Assembly: GCF_017814975.1 (NCBI RefSeq)
Contig: NZ_JAGIQA010000042.1
Location: 1 to 41,262 of the forward strand
DNA length: 41,262 nucleotides
Source: Cupriavidus consociatus
GTDB taxonomy: Bacteria; Pseudomonadota; Gammaproteobacteria; Burkholderiales; Burkholderiaceae
Direction of reading: 5' to 3'
Part shown: one piece after another, positions 25,099-33,949 of the stretch
How the letters are laid out: each line of letters starts with the position of its first letter
Numbering within the stretch: the stretch's first letter is position 1
Notes under the pieces: model-generated
Told to the model about the DNA's origin: nothing
The model's input: only the letters and a program-made list of their open reading frames with translations
The model's database searches: none
Position numbers and translations under genes: made by a program

Positions 25099-25383
25099 AT
25101 GAACAGCAAGCAACGTCGCAAGGCATATCGAAATAGCCCCTATCAAATTCAAACTTCGTGGACATTTCGGGGCGCGCGCGTGACCATCACCCGCATAGCA
25201 AGCTCCACCGCGGTCATTGTTGAATTTGACGGTGCCGGGGCGCGTACGCATGTCCCAACGCGAGCGCTGGAGCCACATAGCCCCTACGGAGACATGTGCC
25301 ACCCACTGGGGACCGAAATCATCCCTGACCCGCGCGCTTCAGGCACAACTCATCCAACAGAGAGGCAACCATGGCAAAGCTGA
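25099..25383 (+). CDS. Small hypothetical protein
   Basis: A 94-residue frame starting MNSKQRRKAYRNSPYQIQ, a basic N-terminus typical of small accessory or phage-derived proteins, then a beta-rich segment with SWTFRGARVTITRIASSTAV. The composition is more protein-like than neighbouring frames, but the ribosome site is weak and I recognise no family. The last 15 residues overlap the start of another frame (ATG at 25371). Confidence 0.35.
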   Translation: MNSKQRRKAYRNSPYQIQTSWTFRGARVTITRIASSTAVIVEFDGAGARTHVPTRALEPHSPYGDMCHPLGTEIIPDPRASGTTHPTERQPWQS

Positions 25384-25598
25384 ACGCTTATGGCAGAACC
25401 GCCACAACTCATGCGTCCCCCTGCACTGTTTTGCCGAGGCAGCGGCCTGCGCGGTGGGCGTCGGGGCAAGCCCGGCACCGACGGCGAAGGATGGCCAGCG
25501 GGAAGCCCAGCAGAAACGCCACATCTCGGTCGTACCAAGACTCAGGTCAGAGTCGTGAACAGCAAGAAATTTAAGATAAAATGCTAGACTTGAAACGA

Positions 25599-25673
25599 CG
25601 CCCACCGATGGTGGCTGAGGCGAGGGATAACTCCCCCAGCGAAAGTCCTGAAGGACTGAAACCCGGTACCGGG
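25599..25673 (+). ncRNA. Candidate structured RNA: four consecutive stem-loops
   Basis: Four hairpins occur in 75 bases. (1) CGCCCACC pairs with GGTG and GGCG around a GCTGA bulge (25599-25622). (2) GGGA TAAC TCCC (25624-25635). (3) AGTCC TGAA GGACT (25644-25657). (4) The perfect palindrome CCCGGTACCGGG (25662-25673). They are joined by purine-rich links, including GCGAAAG. The cluster sits just upstream of tRNA-Leu(GAG) and downstream of an AT-rich stretch that could be a promoter. I do not recognise a known riboswitch or sRNA family. It could also be the processed leader of the tRNA. Confidence 0.4.
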
Positions 25674-25690
25674 CAATATGTTTCTCCCCA

Positions 25691-25775
25691 GCCGACATGG
25701 TGAAATTGGTAGACACGCTATCTTGAGGGGGTAGTGGCGAAAGCTGTGCGAGTTCGAGTCTCACCGTCGGCACCA
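25691..25775 (+). tRNA. tRNA-Leu(GAG), 3' half with weakened pairing
   Basis: A class II leucine tRNA with D arm GTGAAATTGGTAGACAC, anticodon stem CTATC/GGTAG with loop TTGAGGG (anticodon GAG), a long variable arm, T loop TTCGAGT, A73 and encoded CCA. Two pairs fail in the 3' part: C50-A64 in the T stem and A7-C66 in the acceptor stem. The 5' half is canonical. This pattern is expected if the 3' end was replaced by an integrated element's attachment sequence, or if the copy is decaying. A truncated coding tail begins directly at its 3' end. Confidence 0.85.
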
Positions 25776-25993
25776 AGCAACTTACCGGCAATGCACCGAA
25801 CGCAAAGGCTGGGGGCGCCAAGAAGGCCGCAGGCAAAGCAGCCGCCACGAAGGCCTCCCCGAGAAAGGTTGTGGCCGGTAGCAAAGCTTCTGCGAAAGCC
25901 GCCCCAAAGAAGGCTGCGGTGAAAGCCGTTGCGAAAAAGCGGACCGCAAAGAAATTGGTTTCGACAGTAGCGACACCGGAAGCTTCGGCATAA
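25775..25993 (+). pseudogene. Truncated histone-H1-like C-terminal tail
   Basis: From the last base of tRNA-Leu to TAA at 25991-25993, one frame encodes 72 residues rich in Lys and Ala (KAGGAKKAAGKAAATKASPR and KASAKAAPKKAAVKAVAKK). This is typical of the tail of bacterial histone H1-like DNA-binding proteins. There is no start codon in this frame and upstream it reads into the tRNA, so the N-terminal part has been lost at the tRNA boundary. The junction marks a recombination point. Confidence 0.65.
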
Positions 25994-26089
25994 TCGCATC
26001 GCGGCGCAGTTGACCGTCATACTTCACGGCGAACCCGGCGTTCAGGCGAGAACCGGCTGACTTCATGGGCACCCCCGTTGCCACACCGA

Positions 26090-27175
26090 CTAGGCGGCAC
26101 GGGGAAGCCTAACCCTGCATCCCTTCCGGTAGTTGTGACAACCCCAAAAAGACCCGCCGTCGCCTTGACGGACCACCATCTTTACGCCGCAGGCTACACA
26201 GGTTGGAGTCTGGTAGTCACCTTCAAACGCCCGCGCCAACAATTCATCTCGCTTTTCAGCATCCAAGGCGTTGATTCGTTCAACAATGCCCGCACCGTCC
26301 AGCAACTGAATGCCTGCTTCTTTGGCGTAGTCCTGCACCGGCTGGCCGATGAAACCTGCCAGCGACCAGAAGATACCCCGCCTGACCTTCTTGGAATGCA
26401 TGACGCCGCCAAGCGCCCGGACCGGTTCCACCTTGACCGGGGCACGCCAGGCCTTGCACTGGACCAATGCAATGGGATCAGACTTCCCCTTCATGTACAG
26501 GGTCGCATCGACACCACCATCAGCCCCTTGCGGCACCGTATCGACAGTGAAGCCCATAGCCTCGTAGTACCACACGCACAGCATCTCAAACCGCTTCCAT
26601 TCAAGTTGTTTGATTGCATCGACGGACCATTCCATCTCTGACAATGGCTCACCCTCTGCTGGTTCCTGCGTCACCTCCGGGACATCCTGACCCGACTGAT
26701 CTGCGGTTGTGCCAAGCAATTCGTGTGCAGCGAACGTGGGCACCACGAACACCGCCAGCATTGATCCGAGACTGGTCTTAGCGGCATCAGTCAAACCATC
26801 GCGGTTGACCTCCGGCTCTTGCCACACAACTGTTCGCGCCAGTGGCATGCCCGCATCCATCAGGTCAGCCCGGCTTTCGCACCCACCAGTTACCTTGCCG
26901 ACCAGGTAAGTGCGGTTGGCTGGCGAGTATGTAACAACCAAGTCGTCCACGCTGACTTCATTCATGAAGCGCCACACCTGCGACGCAACTGAAACCGCCA
27001 CCTTTTCTTTCGTTTCCGGCGCGATGGTTAGGTGCAGATCGGCTAGTTCCTTCTTCGTCATGCCCGGCTTGGCATGGCGAGCAAGCTGCGTCCATCCGAT
27101 AGCGGCGATCCCCCTATCGCGAAAATCCTCGTAGAGACGGCCGCCATCGGCCCGGATCATCCACATCTTGCTCAT
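26090..27175 (-). CDS. Mrr-type restriction endonuclease with N-terminal EVE-like domain and zinc ribbon
   Basis: A 361-residue protein in three parts. Residues 1-145 (WMIRADGGRLYEDFRDRGIA, later SPANRTYLVGKVTG) resemble a PUA/EVE-like reader domain that may bind modified bases. Residues about 190-320 are an Mrr catalytic domain of the PD-(D/E)XK type: RFEMLCVWYYEAMGFTVD, GADGGVDATLY and LVQCKAW, giving the Asp and the QxK catalytic residues. The last 30 residues form a topoisomerase-like zinc ribbon (CVACGVKM...FWGCHNYRKGCR). The design suggests a type IV enzyme cutting modified DNA. The start at 27175 has GGGAG seven bases upstream; the frame continues further up but without family sequence. 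No methyltransferase is nearby. Confidence 0.85.
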   Translation of the reverse strand: MSKMWMIRADGGRLYEDFRDRGIAAIGWTQLARHAKPGMTKKELADLHLTIAPETKEKVAVSVASQVWRFMNEVSVDDLVVTYSPANRTYLVGKVTGGCESRADLMDAGMPLARTVVWQEPEVNRDGLTDAAKTSLGSMLAVFVVPTFAAHELLGTTADQSGQDVPEVTQEPAEGEPLSEMEWSVDAIKQLEWKRFEMLCVWYYEAMGFTVDTVPQGADGGVDATLYMKGKSDPIALVQCKAWRAPVKVEPVRALGGVMHSKKVRRGIFWSLAGFIGQPVQDYAKEAGIQLLDGAGIVERINALDAEKRDELLARAFEGDYQTPTCVACGVKMVVRQGDGGSFWGCHNYRKGCRVRLPRAA

Positions 27176-27250
27176 AAAATCTCCCGTAGCCCAATTTGAA
27201 CGTAGTCCGGCCACATACATCGACCGTTTATCAGTTGCTCCAATAATACA

Positions 27251-27275
27251 AAAACCGCCTTGAGTCGGCGGCTTT
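27251..27275 (-). terminator. Rho-independent terminator of the tartrate/malate operon
   Basis: On the minus strand AAAGCCGCC pairs with GGCGGTTTT around a 7-base loop, one pair being G-T, and the T run continues. It lies downstream of maeB and upstream of the restriction gene start, separating the operon from the island. Confidence 0.75.
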
Positions 27276-27772
27276 CGTGGTGGTGCATCGAGCAATCAGT
27301 GCAGCAGTTGGCCGCCGGCCATCTGTTCAAAGTGGTGGACCGATTTTAAGCAGAGTGCCCGCCTACCGAGATCATCAGCCTGCCTGCGTCCAGGAACGGC
27401 CACAAGCGGTCGGCCACCAACGAATACGGCTCTGACCGAACATCGTCAATCTACAGACGTTCAACTAGCTCCCATCCTACTGCGCAAGAGCAAACGCAAT
27501 GCCAGTCTCTCCAATGCGCGCTTCGTAATGGCTGGGCCGACCCACCGCTTTCCGATGCAGGAATCTGCTACAGACTAACTCGACAGCCACGGCTGCATAC
27601 TCGATCATCGATGCCGCGTCGAACGTTTCGTCTCGTGGCGAAACTGCCTTGCTCCAGCGTCTGGGGTCGTTCCTGCTCGGGCAGCTCCTTCAGCGCCGTT
27701 CCGGCAAGCGATGCAGAAGCCTGCCTGAGCGCAGCCTTGCTTGCGTCAAAGCCTGCGTCGTTCATTTTGCGA
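27276..27772. other. Interval between maeB and its terminator
   Basis: About 500 bases. A minus-strand frame near 27760-27600 begins MNDAGFDASKAALRQASASL and looks mildly protein-like, but it has no recognised family and overlaps the boundary of the maeB end. No other gene, RNA or repeat was seen. Confidence 0.4.
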
Positions 27773-30091
27773 TCAGCTCTGCAGAATATTGGCGTCCTTT
27801 TCGCGATCACTCGCCTCGGCGACCAGGAGCGCAGCCACGTTGACAATGCGTCGCACCGTCGCGGACTCGGTGAGCACGTGGACTGGCCGGGCAGCACCGA
27901 GGAGGATAGGACCAATCGCCACGTTGTTACCCGCGGCTGCTTTCAGGAAATTGTACGAGATGTTTGCGGCATCAATGTTCGGCAGGATGAGTACATTGGC
28001 ATTGCCCTCGAACCCCAAGTCGAAGTTGCCCGTGCGTAGGCTCGCATCCAGCGCTATGTCACCATGCATTTCGCCGTCTGCCTGCAACTGCGGAGCGCGC
28101 TCACGCAATTCTTGGAGAGCCCTACGCATCTTCTGGGCCGACGCCGAGTCACTGGTTCCGAAGTTTGAGTGCGAAACGAACGCAACCTTGGGTTCAATAC
28201 CGAACCGGCGCACCTGCTCCGCTGCCATGACGGCGATGTCGGCCAGTTGTTCGGCAGACGGATCGATATTGACATGGGTGTCGGCCAGGAATATCTGCCG
28301 TCCCGGCAACACGAGACCGGTCAGCGCAGCGAACACATTGGCACCTGGTCTCTTGCCAATAACTTGATCGATGAAATGCAGGTGTCGATGCGGTGTGCTT
28401 ACCGTCCCGCAGATCATGCCATCGGCCTCCCCTTTCTCGACAAGCATGGCGCCGATCAAGGTTGTACGGCGCCGCATTTCCAGCTTCGCCATTTGTTCGC
28501 TGATGCCTCGGCGAGCCATGATCCGGTAGTACGACTGCCAAAAGTCCTTGTAACACGGGTCGTGTTCGGTATTGACCACGGCGAAGTCGCTGTCCGGGCG
28601 CAGGCGCAAGCCCAACTTCTCGATGCGTTTCGCAATGACATCTGGTCGCCCGACGAGGATTGGCGTTGCCAGTTGCTCGTCGACGACGATCTGCACCGCT
28701 CTCAGGACGCGCTCCTCTTCTCCCTCTGCAAACACGACGCGCTTTCTGGCAGAAGCGACGCTCTTCGCTTGCTGGAAGACTGGCTTCATCAGGTTGCCGC
28801 TGTGATAGACGAACTGTTGCAGATGCTGGCGATACGCTTCCATGTCCTCGATGGGCCGCATAGCAACCCCGGAATCCATGGCCGCCTGTGCTACCGCAGG
28901 GGCAATCTTCACGATCAGGCGCGGGTCGAACGGCTTCGGGATCAGGTATTCGGGTCCGAAACTCAGCTACTTGATGCCGTACGCTGTCGATACGATGTCG
29001 CTTTGCTCCTGCCTCGCCAGCTCCGCAATGGCGTTGACGGTGGCGATTTCCATTTCCCGCGTGATGGTCGTCGCCCCGGCATCCAGCGCCCCGCGGAAAA
29101 TGAACGGGAAGCAAAGCACATTGTTGACCTGGTTGGGATAGTCGGCCCGGCCTGTTGCCAGCACGGCGTCGGGACGCGCGGCAGTCGCGATCTCCGGCGC
29201 AATCTCGGGGGTCGGATTGGCCAGGGCGAAGATCAAGGGCTGCGGTGCCATTGCCTTGACCATTTCTTCCTTCAACACGCCACCGGCTGACAGCCCAAGA
29301 AAGATGTCGGCGCCGTTAATGACTTCTCCCAGTCTGCGGGCGGGCGTGTCCTGTGCGAAGCGCTCCTTGTGCGGATCCATCAACTCCTTTCGTCCCTGGT
29401 AGACGACGCCGGCGAGATCGGTCACGAAGATGTTCTCAAGCGGCATCCCCATGTCAACCAGCAGGTCAAGACATGCCAGCGCCGCCGCCCCCGCGCCGGA
29501 AGCCACCAACTTCACTTCGGCGATATGCTTGCCCACGACGCGCAAGCCATTCGTAATCGCCGCTGCCACGACGATGGCTGTACCATGCTGATCGTCGTGG
29601 AAGACCGGAATCTGCATGCGCGAGCGGCAGCCCTGCTCGACTGTGAAGCAGTCGGGGGCCTTGATATCCTCCAGGTTGATGCCGCCAAACGTCGGCTCCA
29701 GTGCGGCGATCACTTCTACCAGCTTTTCAGGGTCACTCTCGTTGAGCTCGATGTCAAAGACATCGATGCCGGCGAACTTCTTGAACAGCACAGCCTTCCC
29801 TTCCATCACGGGCTTGGCAGCCAAAGGGCCGATGTTGCCAAGTCCCAGCACGGCAGTGCCGTTTGTGACCACGCCTACAAGATTGCTTCTGGCGGTATAG
29901 CGGGCAGCGTTGAGGGGGTCCGCAACGATCTCCTCACAGGGGTAAGCAACCCCCGGAGAGTAGGCGAGGGATAGGTCTCGTTGGTTCAGCAATTGCTTCG
30001 TCGGCGAGACGGTCAGTTTGCCCGGCGAAGGAAACTCGTGATATTCAAGCGCGGCTTCGCGCAAGCTCGGTGCAGCAGTCCTGGTGTTCAT
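27773..30091 (-). pseudogene. maeB: NADP-malic enzyme (MaeB type) interrupted by one in-frame amber codon
   Basis: The full reading frame would be about 772 residues, normal for the malic enzyme fused to a phosphotransacetylase-like domain. The first 374 codons carry the malic domain: LAYSPGVAYPCEEI, then VFHDDQHGTAIVVAAAI and FLGLSAGGVLKEEM. A TAG at 28967-28969 follows AYGIK. The same frame resumes at once with LSFGPEYLIPKPFDPRLI and continues through the PTA-like domain (FAEGEEERVLRA, LLGAARPVHVLTESATVRRI). One base change, for example GAG to TAG, explains it. The enzyme makes pyruvate and NADPH from malate, the exit step for C4 acids. It is the last gene of the tartrate operon. Without read-through, only the malic half is made. 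Confidence 0.9.
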
Positions 30092-30145
30092 GTGGAGTTC
30101 CGGCAGTGCTTCGTTCCGGCGGCGTTGGCGGCCGGGACCCAGCTA

Positions 30146-31480
30146 TTAGTGGTTGGGACGTGGTGCAAGTGCGGGCTCGTTGGCCTCACCTGGAGCGTCG
30201 TCAAGTAGCTCATCTCGACGCCCGTCTAGGACGTCTCGTGCCTTCTGCATGTCAATGGCGCCTTCCCATCGTGCAACGGCAATCGTTGCCACGCCGTTTC
30301 CGATCAGGTTAGTGACTGCGCGCGCCTCGTTCAGGAAGCGATCGATACCGAGAAGCAGCACAAGTCCCGACACAGGAATCTTGTTCATCGAAGCCAGTGT
30401 TGCAGCGAGCGCGACAAAGCCGGCGCCAGCCACCCCCGCTGATCCTTTTGACGTCAGCAGCAGCACACCAAGGACGATCAGTTGGTCCCAGATAGTCAAA
30501 TCAATGTTCATGGCTTGCGCCACGAAAATCGTCGCCATCGTCAGATAGATTGCGGTGCCATCGGCGTTGAACGTGTAGCCAGTCGGCAAGACCATTCCAA
30601 CCACGGGGCGGGCGCAGCCAAGCTTTTCCAGCTTTACGAGCATTTGGGGAAGGACCGCTTCGGTGGAGGCCGTTCCCAGCGTCACAAAAATCTCATCCTT
30701 GATGTACCGGATGAATTTCCAAAGCGACAGGCCGGATGTTCGCATCACCGCACCGAGTGCCAAGGCGATGAACGCGATGGACGTCAGGTAGAGACAGAGC
30801 ATCAATTCGCCGTATGACGCCAGCGTACCGATGCCGTACTTGGCAACGGTGAACGCCATGCCGCCAAACGCACCGATCGGGGCCACATGCATCACGATCC
30901 TGACCACGCCGAACATGGCGTGAAGGAACATATCAAGCATGTCGACGAAGGGTGCCGTGCGGGAACCGAGCCGTGCCAACGCAATGGCCAAGAGCATCGA
31001 GAAGAAGATGATCGGCAGCATCTCGCCATTCGCGAACGCGCCCACCACAGTGTTAGGCACGATGCTCATCAGGAAGTCGAGCATCGTGTGGTGCTCTGCT
31101 GCAGTCGTGTAGGCTTTGATCGCACCGCCATCGAGCTGTGTGGGATCGATATTCATGCCGTGGCCGGGCTTGAACACATTGACGACGATGAGGCCGATGG
31201 CGAGCGCTACGGTCGACGCGATCTCAAAGTAAATGACCGCTTTCACGCCGACGCGGCCGGCCTCATGGATATCGTTCATCCTCGCGATACCGACCACGAC
31301 CGAGGCGAAGATGATGGGCGCCAGCAGCATCCGGATCAGCTTGATGAAGATGTCGCCCAATGGCTTCAGTTGTTCACCGAGATCCGGCATAAAGTGGCCG
31401 AGCAAGATTCCGGCAACGATGCCGATGAGAACCTGAACGTAAAGCTTCGATAGGTGTTTCTTCAGAAATGAAGGCCGCAC
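30146..31480 (-). CDS. dctA: C4-dicarboxylate/proton symporter DctA
   Basis: A 444-residue inner-membrane carrier of the DAACS (glutamate/dicarboxylate symporter) family. Visible motifs are LYVQVLIGIVAGILLGHFMP at the start, LIRMLLAPIIFASVVVGIA, the re-entrant hairpin region TLGTASTEAVLPQM, LPTGYTFNADGTAIYLTMA and LLTSKGSAGVAGAGFVALAA. These form the substrate and Na+/H+ sites. GTG at 31480 is preferred, since AGGAG lies 6 bases upstream and the product begins MRPSFLKKHLSKLY like relatives. It sits between the receptor gene and maeB and would take up malate, succinate, fumarate or possibly tartrate. Confidence 0.93.
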   Translation of the reverse strand: MRPSFLKKHLSKLYVQVLIGIVAGILLGHFMPDLGEQLKPLGDIFIKLIRMLLAPIIFASVVVGIARMNDIHEAGRVGVKAVIYFEIASTVALAIGLIVVNVFKPGHGMNIDPTQLDGGAIKAYTTAAEHHTMLDFLMSIVPNTVVGAFANGEMLPIIFFSMLLAIALARLGSRTAPFVDMLDMFLHAMFGVVRIVMHVAPIGAFGGMAFTVAKYGIGTLASYGELMLCLYLTSIAFIALALGAVMRTSGLSLWKFIRYIKDEIFVTLGTASTEAVLPQMLVKLEKLGCARPVVGMVLPTGYTFNADGTAIYLTMATIFVAQAMNIDLTIWDQLIVLGVLLLTSKGSAGVAGAGFVALAATLASMNKIPVSGLVLLLGIDRFLNEARAVTNLIGNGVATIAVARWEGAIDMQKARDVLDGRRDELLDDAPGEANEPALAPRPNH

Positions 31481-31644
31481 TGTTGTCTCCTGCAGGTGCG
31501 ATTCATGGTGCAACCGCCAAGCTTCGGACGCACGGGGCCCTATGGCAGCTCCAGTACATCGGAGCCACCTGGCGATCAAGAATGTTGGGGAAAGACGGGA
31601 CGGCACCAAACCAGGCGCCGCACCCGGTGGGGAGCGCTATGCAG

Positions 31645-32637
31645 TCACTCCGGCTGAATGCCAGCGTCCGTGATGACTTTCGTCCACCGATTAACTTCTT
31701 CGTTGAAGAATTTTTTATGGCCTGCCGGTGAGAGACGGTCGTCGGTGACAACCGTGATGCCCAATGCCTCTTCACGTTTGATGAGCGCCGGATCCTTCAG
31801 CGCTGCGCGCAGGGCCTTGTTGATCTTCTCGAGTACGGCCGGCGGAGTACCGCGAGGCGCATACAAACCGTGCCAGACGGTGAAGTTGAATCCCGGCAAG
31901 CCGGCTTCGTTGAGTGTCGGAATGCTCGCCAGAGCCGGTACCGTCGAGCGTTGGGCGCTTGTTACACCAAACGCCTTGACCTTCTTGGCTTCAATCTGCG
32001 GCGTACTGTTGGTGGCCTGCTCGCACATCAGATCGACTTGCCCGCCCATGATGTCGGACATCGCGGGTGCCGTTCCCTTGTACGGTACGAAAGTCATGTC
32101 GCTCTTCAGCGTGCTTTGCAGCAGCAAGCTGCAGAGGTGCGACGCCGAGCCCACGCCTGCGTTGGCCAGGTTCAGCTTTCCGCCATTCGCCGCAATAAAC
32201 TTCTTGAGTTCGGGCAGGTTGTTTGGCGGTAGCGCGGTCTTGCCGATCAGTGTCGACGGGGCCTCGTTGATAAGCCCCAGGGACTCCAGGTCCGAGGTCT
32301 TGTAGCCGAGCTTCTTGTACAACGCGGGCGCCGTCGCCAAGCCGATATGGTGGACCAGCAGCGTATAGCCATCAGGGGTCGCCCGGGCGACACGAGCCGT
32401 ACCGATGGTACCGCCGGCACCAGCGGTATTCTCAACTACGACCGTGGTGCCGAGCGTTTTGCGAAGCGATTCGGCGACGTCTCGCGCGATCTTGTCGCTC
32501 GGGCCGCCAGCCACGAACGGGACAACCAAGGTGACCGGCTTCTCCGGATATTCGGCACGGGCGTAGCTGGATGTGACGAAGAGACCGCTAACAATGCATA
32601 GGGTGGCGGCGCGGGTGGCCGCTTGCTTGATCCACAT
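31645..32637 (-). CDS. Bug/TctC-family periplasmic solute-binding protein
   Basis: A 330-residue Bug receptor. A signal peptide (about 28 residues, AATLCIVSGLFVTSSYARA) leads into the family opening EYPEKPVTLVVPFVAGGPSD. Later motifs are VVVENTAGAGGTIGTARVAR, TPDGYTLLVHH, FVPYKGTAPAMSDIMGGQVD and LPGFNFTVWHGLYAPRGTP. Such proteins are abundant in Burkholderiales and usually bind carboxylates. No TctA/TctB permease lies nearby, so it may act with a distant transporter or as a sensor. It lies between tartrate dehydratase and dctA with short gaps, so a tartrate-like ligand is likely. Confidence 0.92.
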   Translation of the reverse strand: MWIKQAATRAATLCIVSGLFVTSSYARAEYPEKPVTLVVPFVAGGPSDKIARDVAESLRKTLGTTVVVENTAGAGGTIGTARVARATPDGYTLLVHHIGLATAPALYKKLGYKTSDLESLGLINEAPSTLIGKTALPPNNLPELKKFIAANGGKLNLANAGVGSASHLCSLLLQSTLKSDMTFVPYKGTAPAMSDIMGGQVDLMCEQATNSTPQIEAKKVKAFGVTSAQRSTVPALASIPTLNEAGLPGFNFTVWHGLYAPRGTPPAVLEKINKALRAALKDPALIKREEALGITVVTDDRLSPAGHKKFFNEEVNRWTKVITDAGIQPE

Positions 32638-32672
32638 GGTTGTCTCCGTTTATGTTTTTGAAACGCTGCGGC

Positions 32673-33839
32673 TTAAGCCGACAGTTGCTGCATCACGCTA
32701 TACAGGTCGGACTTGCCTTCGAAGCCAATACCGGGCAGGTCCGGCATCGTGAGGTAGCCCTTCTCGACCTTGACGCCATCGGGGAATCCACCGAATGGCT
32801 GGAACAGGTCGGGGTAGCTTTCATTGCCCCCCAGGCCCAAGCCCGCGGCAATGTTCAGCGACATCTGGTGACCGCCGTGCGGAATGCAGCGGCTTGCGGA
32901 CCAGCCATGCTGCTTGAGCATGTCCAGCGTGCGCAGGTATTCCACCAGGCCATAGCTGAGGGCGCAGTCAAATTGCAGGTAGTCGCGATCCGGGCGCATG
33001 CCGCCGTAGCGAATCAAGTTGCGGGCGTCCTGCATCGAGAACAGGTCTTCGCCGGTGGCCATCGGCTTGTCGTAGTAGTTGCGCAGCGTGGCTTGCAGTT
33101 CGAAGTCCAGCGGATCGCCCGGCTCCTCGTACCAGAAGAGATCGTATTGGGAGAGCGCCTTGGCGTACTGGATGGCGGTGTCGAGATCGAAGCGCCCGTT
33201 GGCGTCGACGGCGAGCTTCTGACCATCCTGCAAAACGCTCAGGATCGAGTCGATGCGGCGCAGATCCTCATCCAGCGAAGCGCCGCCGATCTTCTTCTTG
33301 ACCACGGTGTAGCCGCGGTCGATGTAGCCGCGCATCTCGTCCTTCAGCTTGCCGTGGTCCTGGCCGGGGTAGTAGTAGCCGCCGGCGGCGTAGACGAACA
33401 CCTTGCGGTCCGGCTGCCCATTGCCGTAGCGGTCGGCCAGCAATTGGAACAGCGGCTTGCCTTCGATCTTGGCGACAGCATCCCAAACCGCCATGTCGAT
33501 CGTGCCGATGGCCACCGAACGTTCGCCATGGCCACCCGGCTTCTCGTTCTTGAACATGGTGTCCCAGATCTTGTGCGGATCCAGGTTGTTGCCGGTGGCA
33601 TCTATCAGCGACTCCGGATCGGCTTCCAGGATGCGGGGAATGAAGCGCTCGCGCATAAGGGTTCCCTGGCCATAGCGACCGTTGGAATTGAAGCCGTAGC
33701 CGACGACCGGCTTGCCGTCGCGGATCACGTCGGTGATCACGGCAACCAGGCTGAGGGTCATCTTGCTGAAGTCGATGTAGGCGTTGCGGATGGGCGAGTT
33801 GATCGGGAAGGTCTTCTCGCGAATTTCTACGATTCTCAC
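32673..33839 (-). CDS. tarD: D-tartrate dehydratase, enolase superfamily
   Basis: A 388-residue enolase-superfamily acid-sugar dehydratase that closely follows characterised D-tartrate dehydratases. The catalytic layout is visible: lysines 181-183 (VVKKKIGG), metal ligands Asp212 (VDANGRF), Glu238 (WYEEPGDP) and Glu264 (ATGEDLFS), and His321 (CIPHGGHQMS). The reaction is D-tartrate to oxaloacetate plus water. It is the first gene of a minus-strand operon with a Bug receptor, dctA and maeB, and a LysR gene is divergent from it. The length matches the family and it appears intact. Confidence 0.92.
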   Translation of the reverse strand: MRIVEIREKTFPINSPIRNAYIDFSKMTLSLVAVITDVIRDGKPVVGYGFNSNGRYGQGTLMRERFIPRILEADPESLIDATGNNLDPHKIWDTMFKNEKPGGHGERSVAIGTIDMAVWDAVAKIEGKPLFQLLADRYGNGQPDRKVFVYAAGGYYYPGQDHGKLKDEMRGYIDRGYTVVKKKIGGASLDEDLRRIDSILSVLQDGQKLAVDANGRFDLDTAIQYAKALSQYDLFWYEEPGDPLDFELQATLRNYYDKPMATGEDLFSMQDARNLIRYGGMRPDRDYLQFDCALSYGLVEYLRTLDMLKQHGWSASRCIPHGGHQMSLNIAAGLGLGGNESYPDLFQPFGGFPDGVKVEKGYLTMPDLPGIGFEGKSDLYSVMQQLSA

Positions 33840-33949
33840 AATGTGTCTCCTGACTCACATGACATGAACGCTGGGGCGTCGGAGTACGTAGCTTAGGCGC
33901 GGAATGGCGTACTACAATTGAACCACTTTCATTTCATTATTCTCCCAAA
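33840..33949. promoter_or_regulatory. Divergent promoter region of the tartrate operon and its LysR regulator
   Basis: The 110 bases between the two starts must hold both promoters. CACTTT (from 33921) and AAAGTG (from 33947) form an inverted repeat at the edge of the LysR start, a possible autoregulatory site. A TACGTA palindrome lies near 33885. Binding is inference. Confidence 0.4.

Noticed and set aside
24658..25302. 214-residue minus-strand frame
   Set aside because: Low-information composition, antisense to a more plausible small plus-strand frame, and no ribosome site.
25371..25574. Frame starting MAKLNAYGRT with a good ribosome site
   Set aside because: The first ten residues look like a real N-terminus, but the rest is Arg/Pro-rich without motif; at most a truncated gene start.
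25599..25673. TPP riboswitch or hammerhead ribozyme in the hairpin cluster
   Set aside because: GGCTGAG and CAGCG segments recall TPP, and CTGA/GAAA recalls a hammerhead, but neither conserved core can be completed in order.
30887..31453. 188-residue plus-strand frame rich in His, Asp and Glu
   Set aside because: It is the antisense shadow of dctA, whose membrane-protein codons give charged residues on the opposite strand.
32640..33896. 418-residue plus-strand frame
   Set aside because: Entirely antisense to the well-supported tartrate dehydratase gene.
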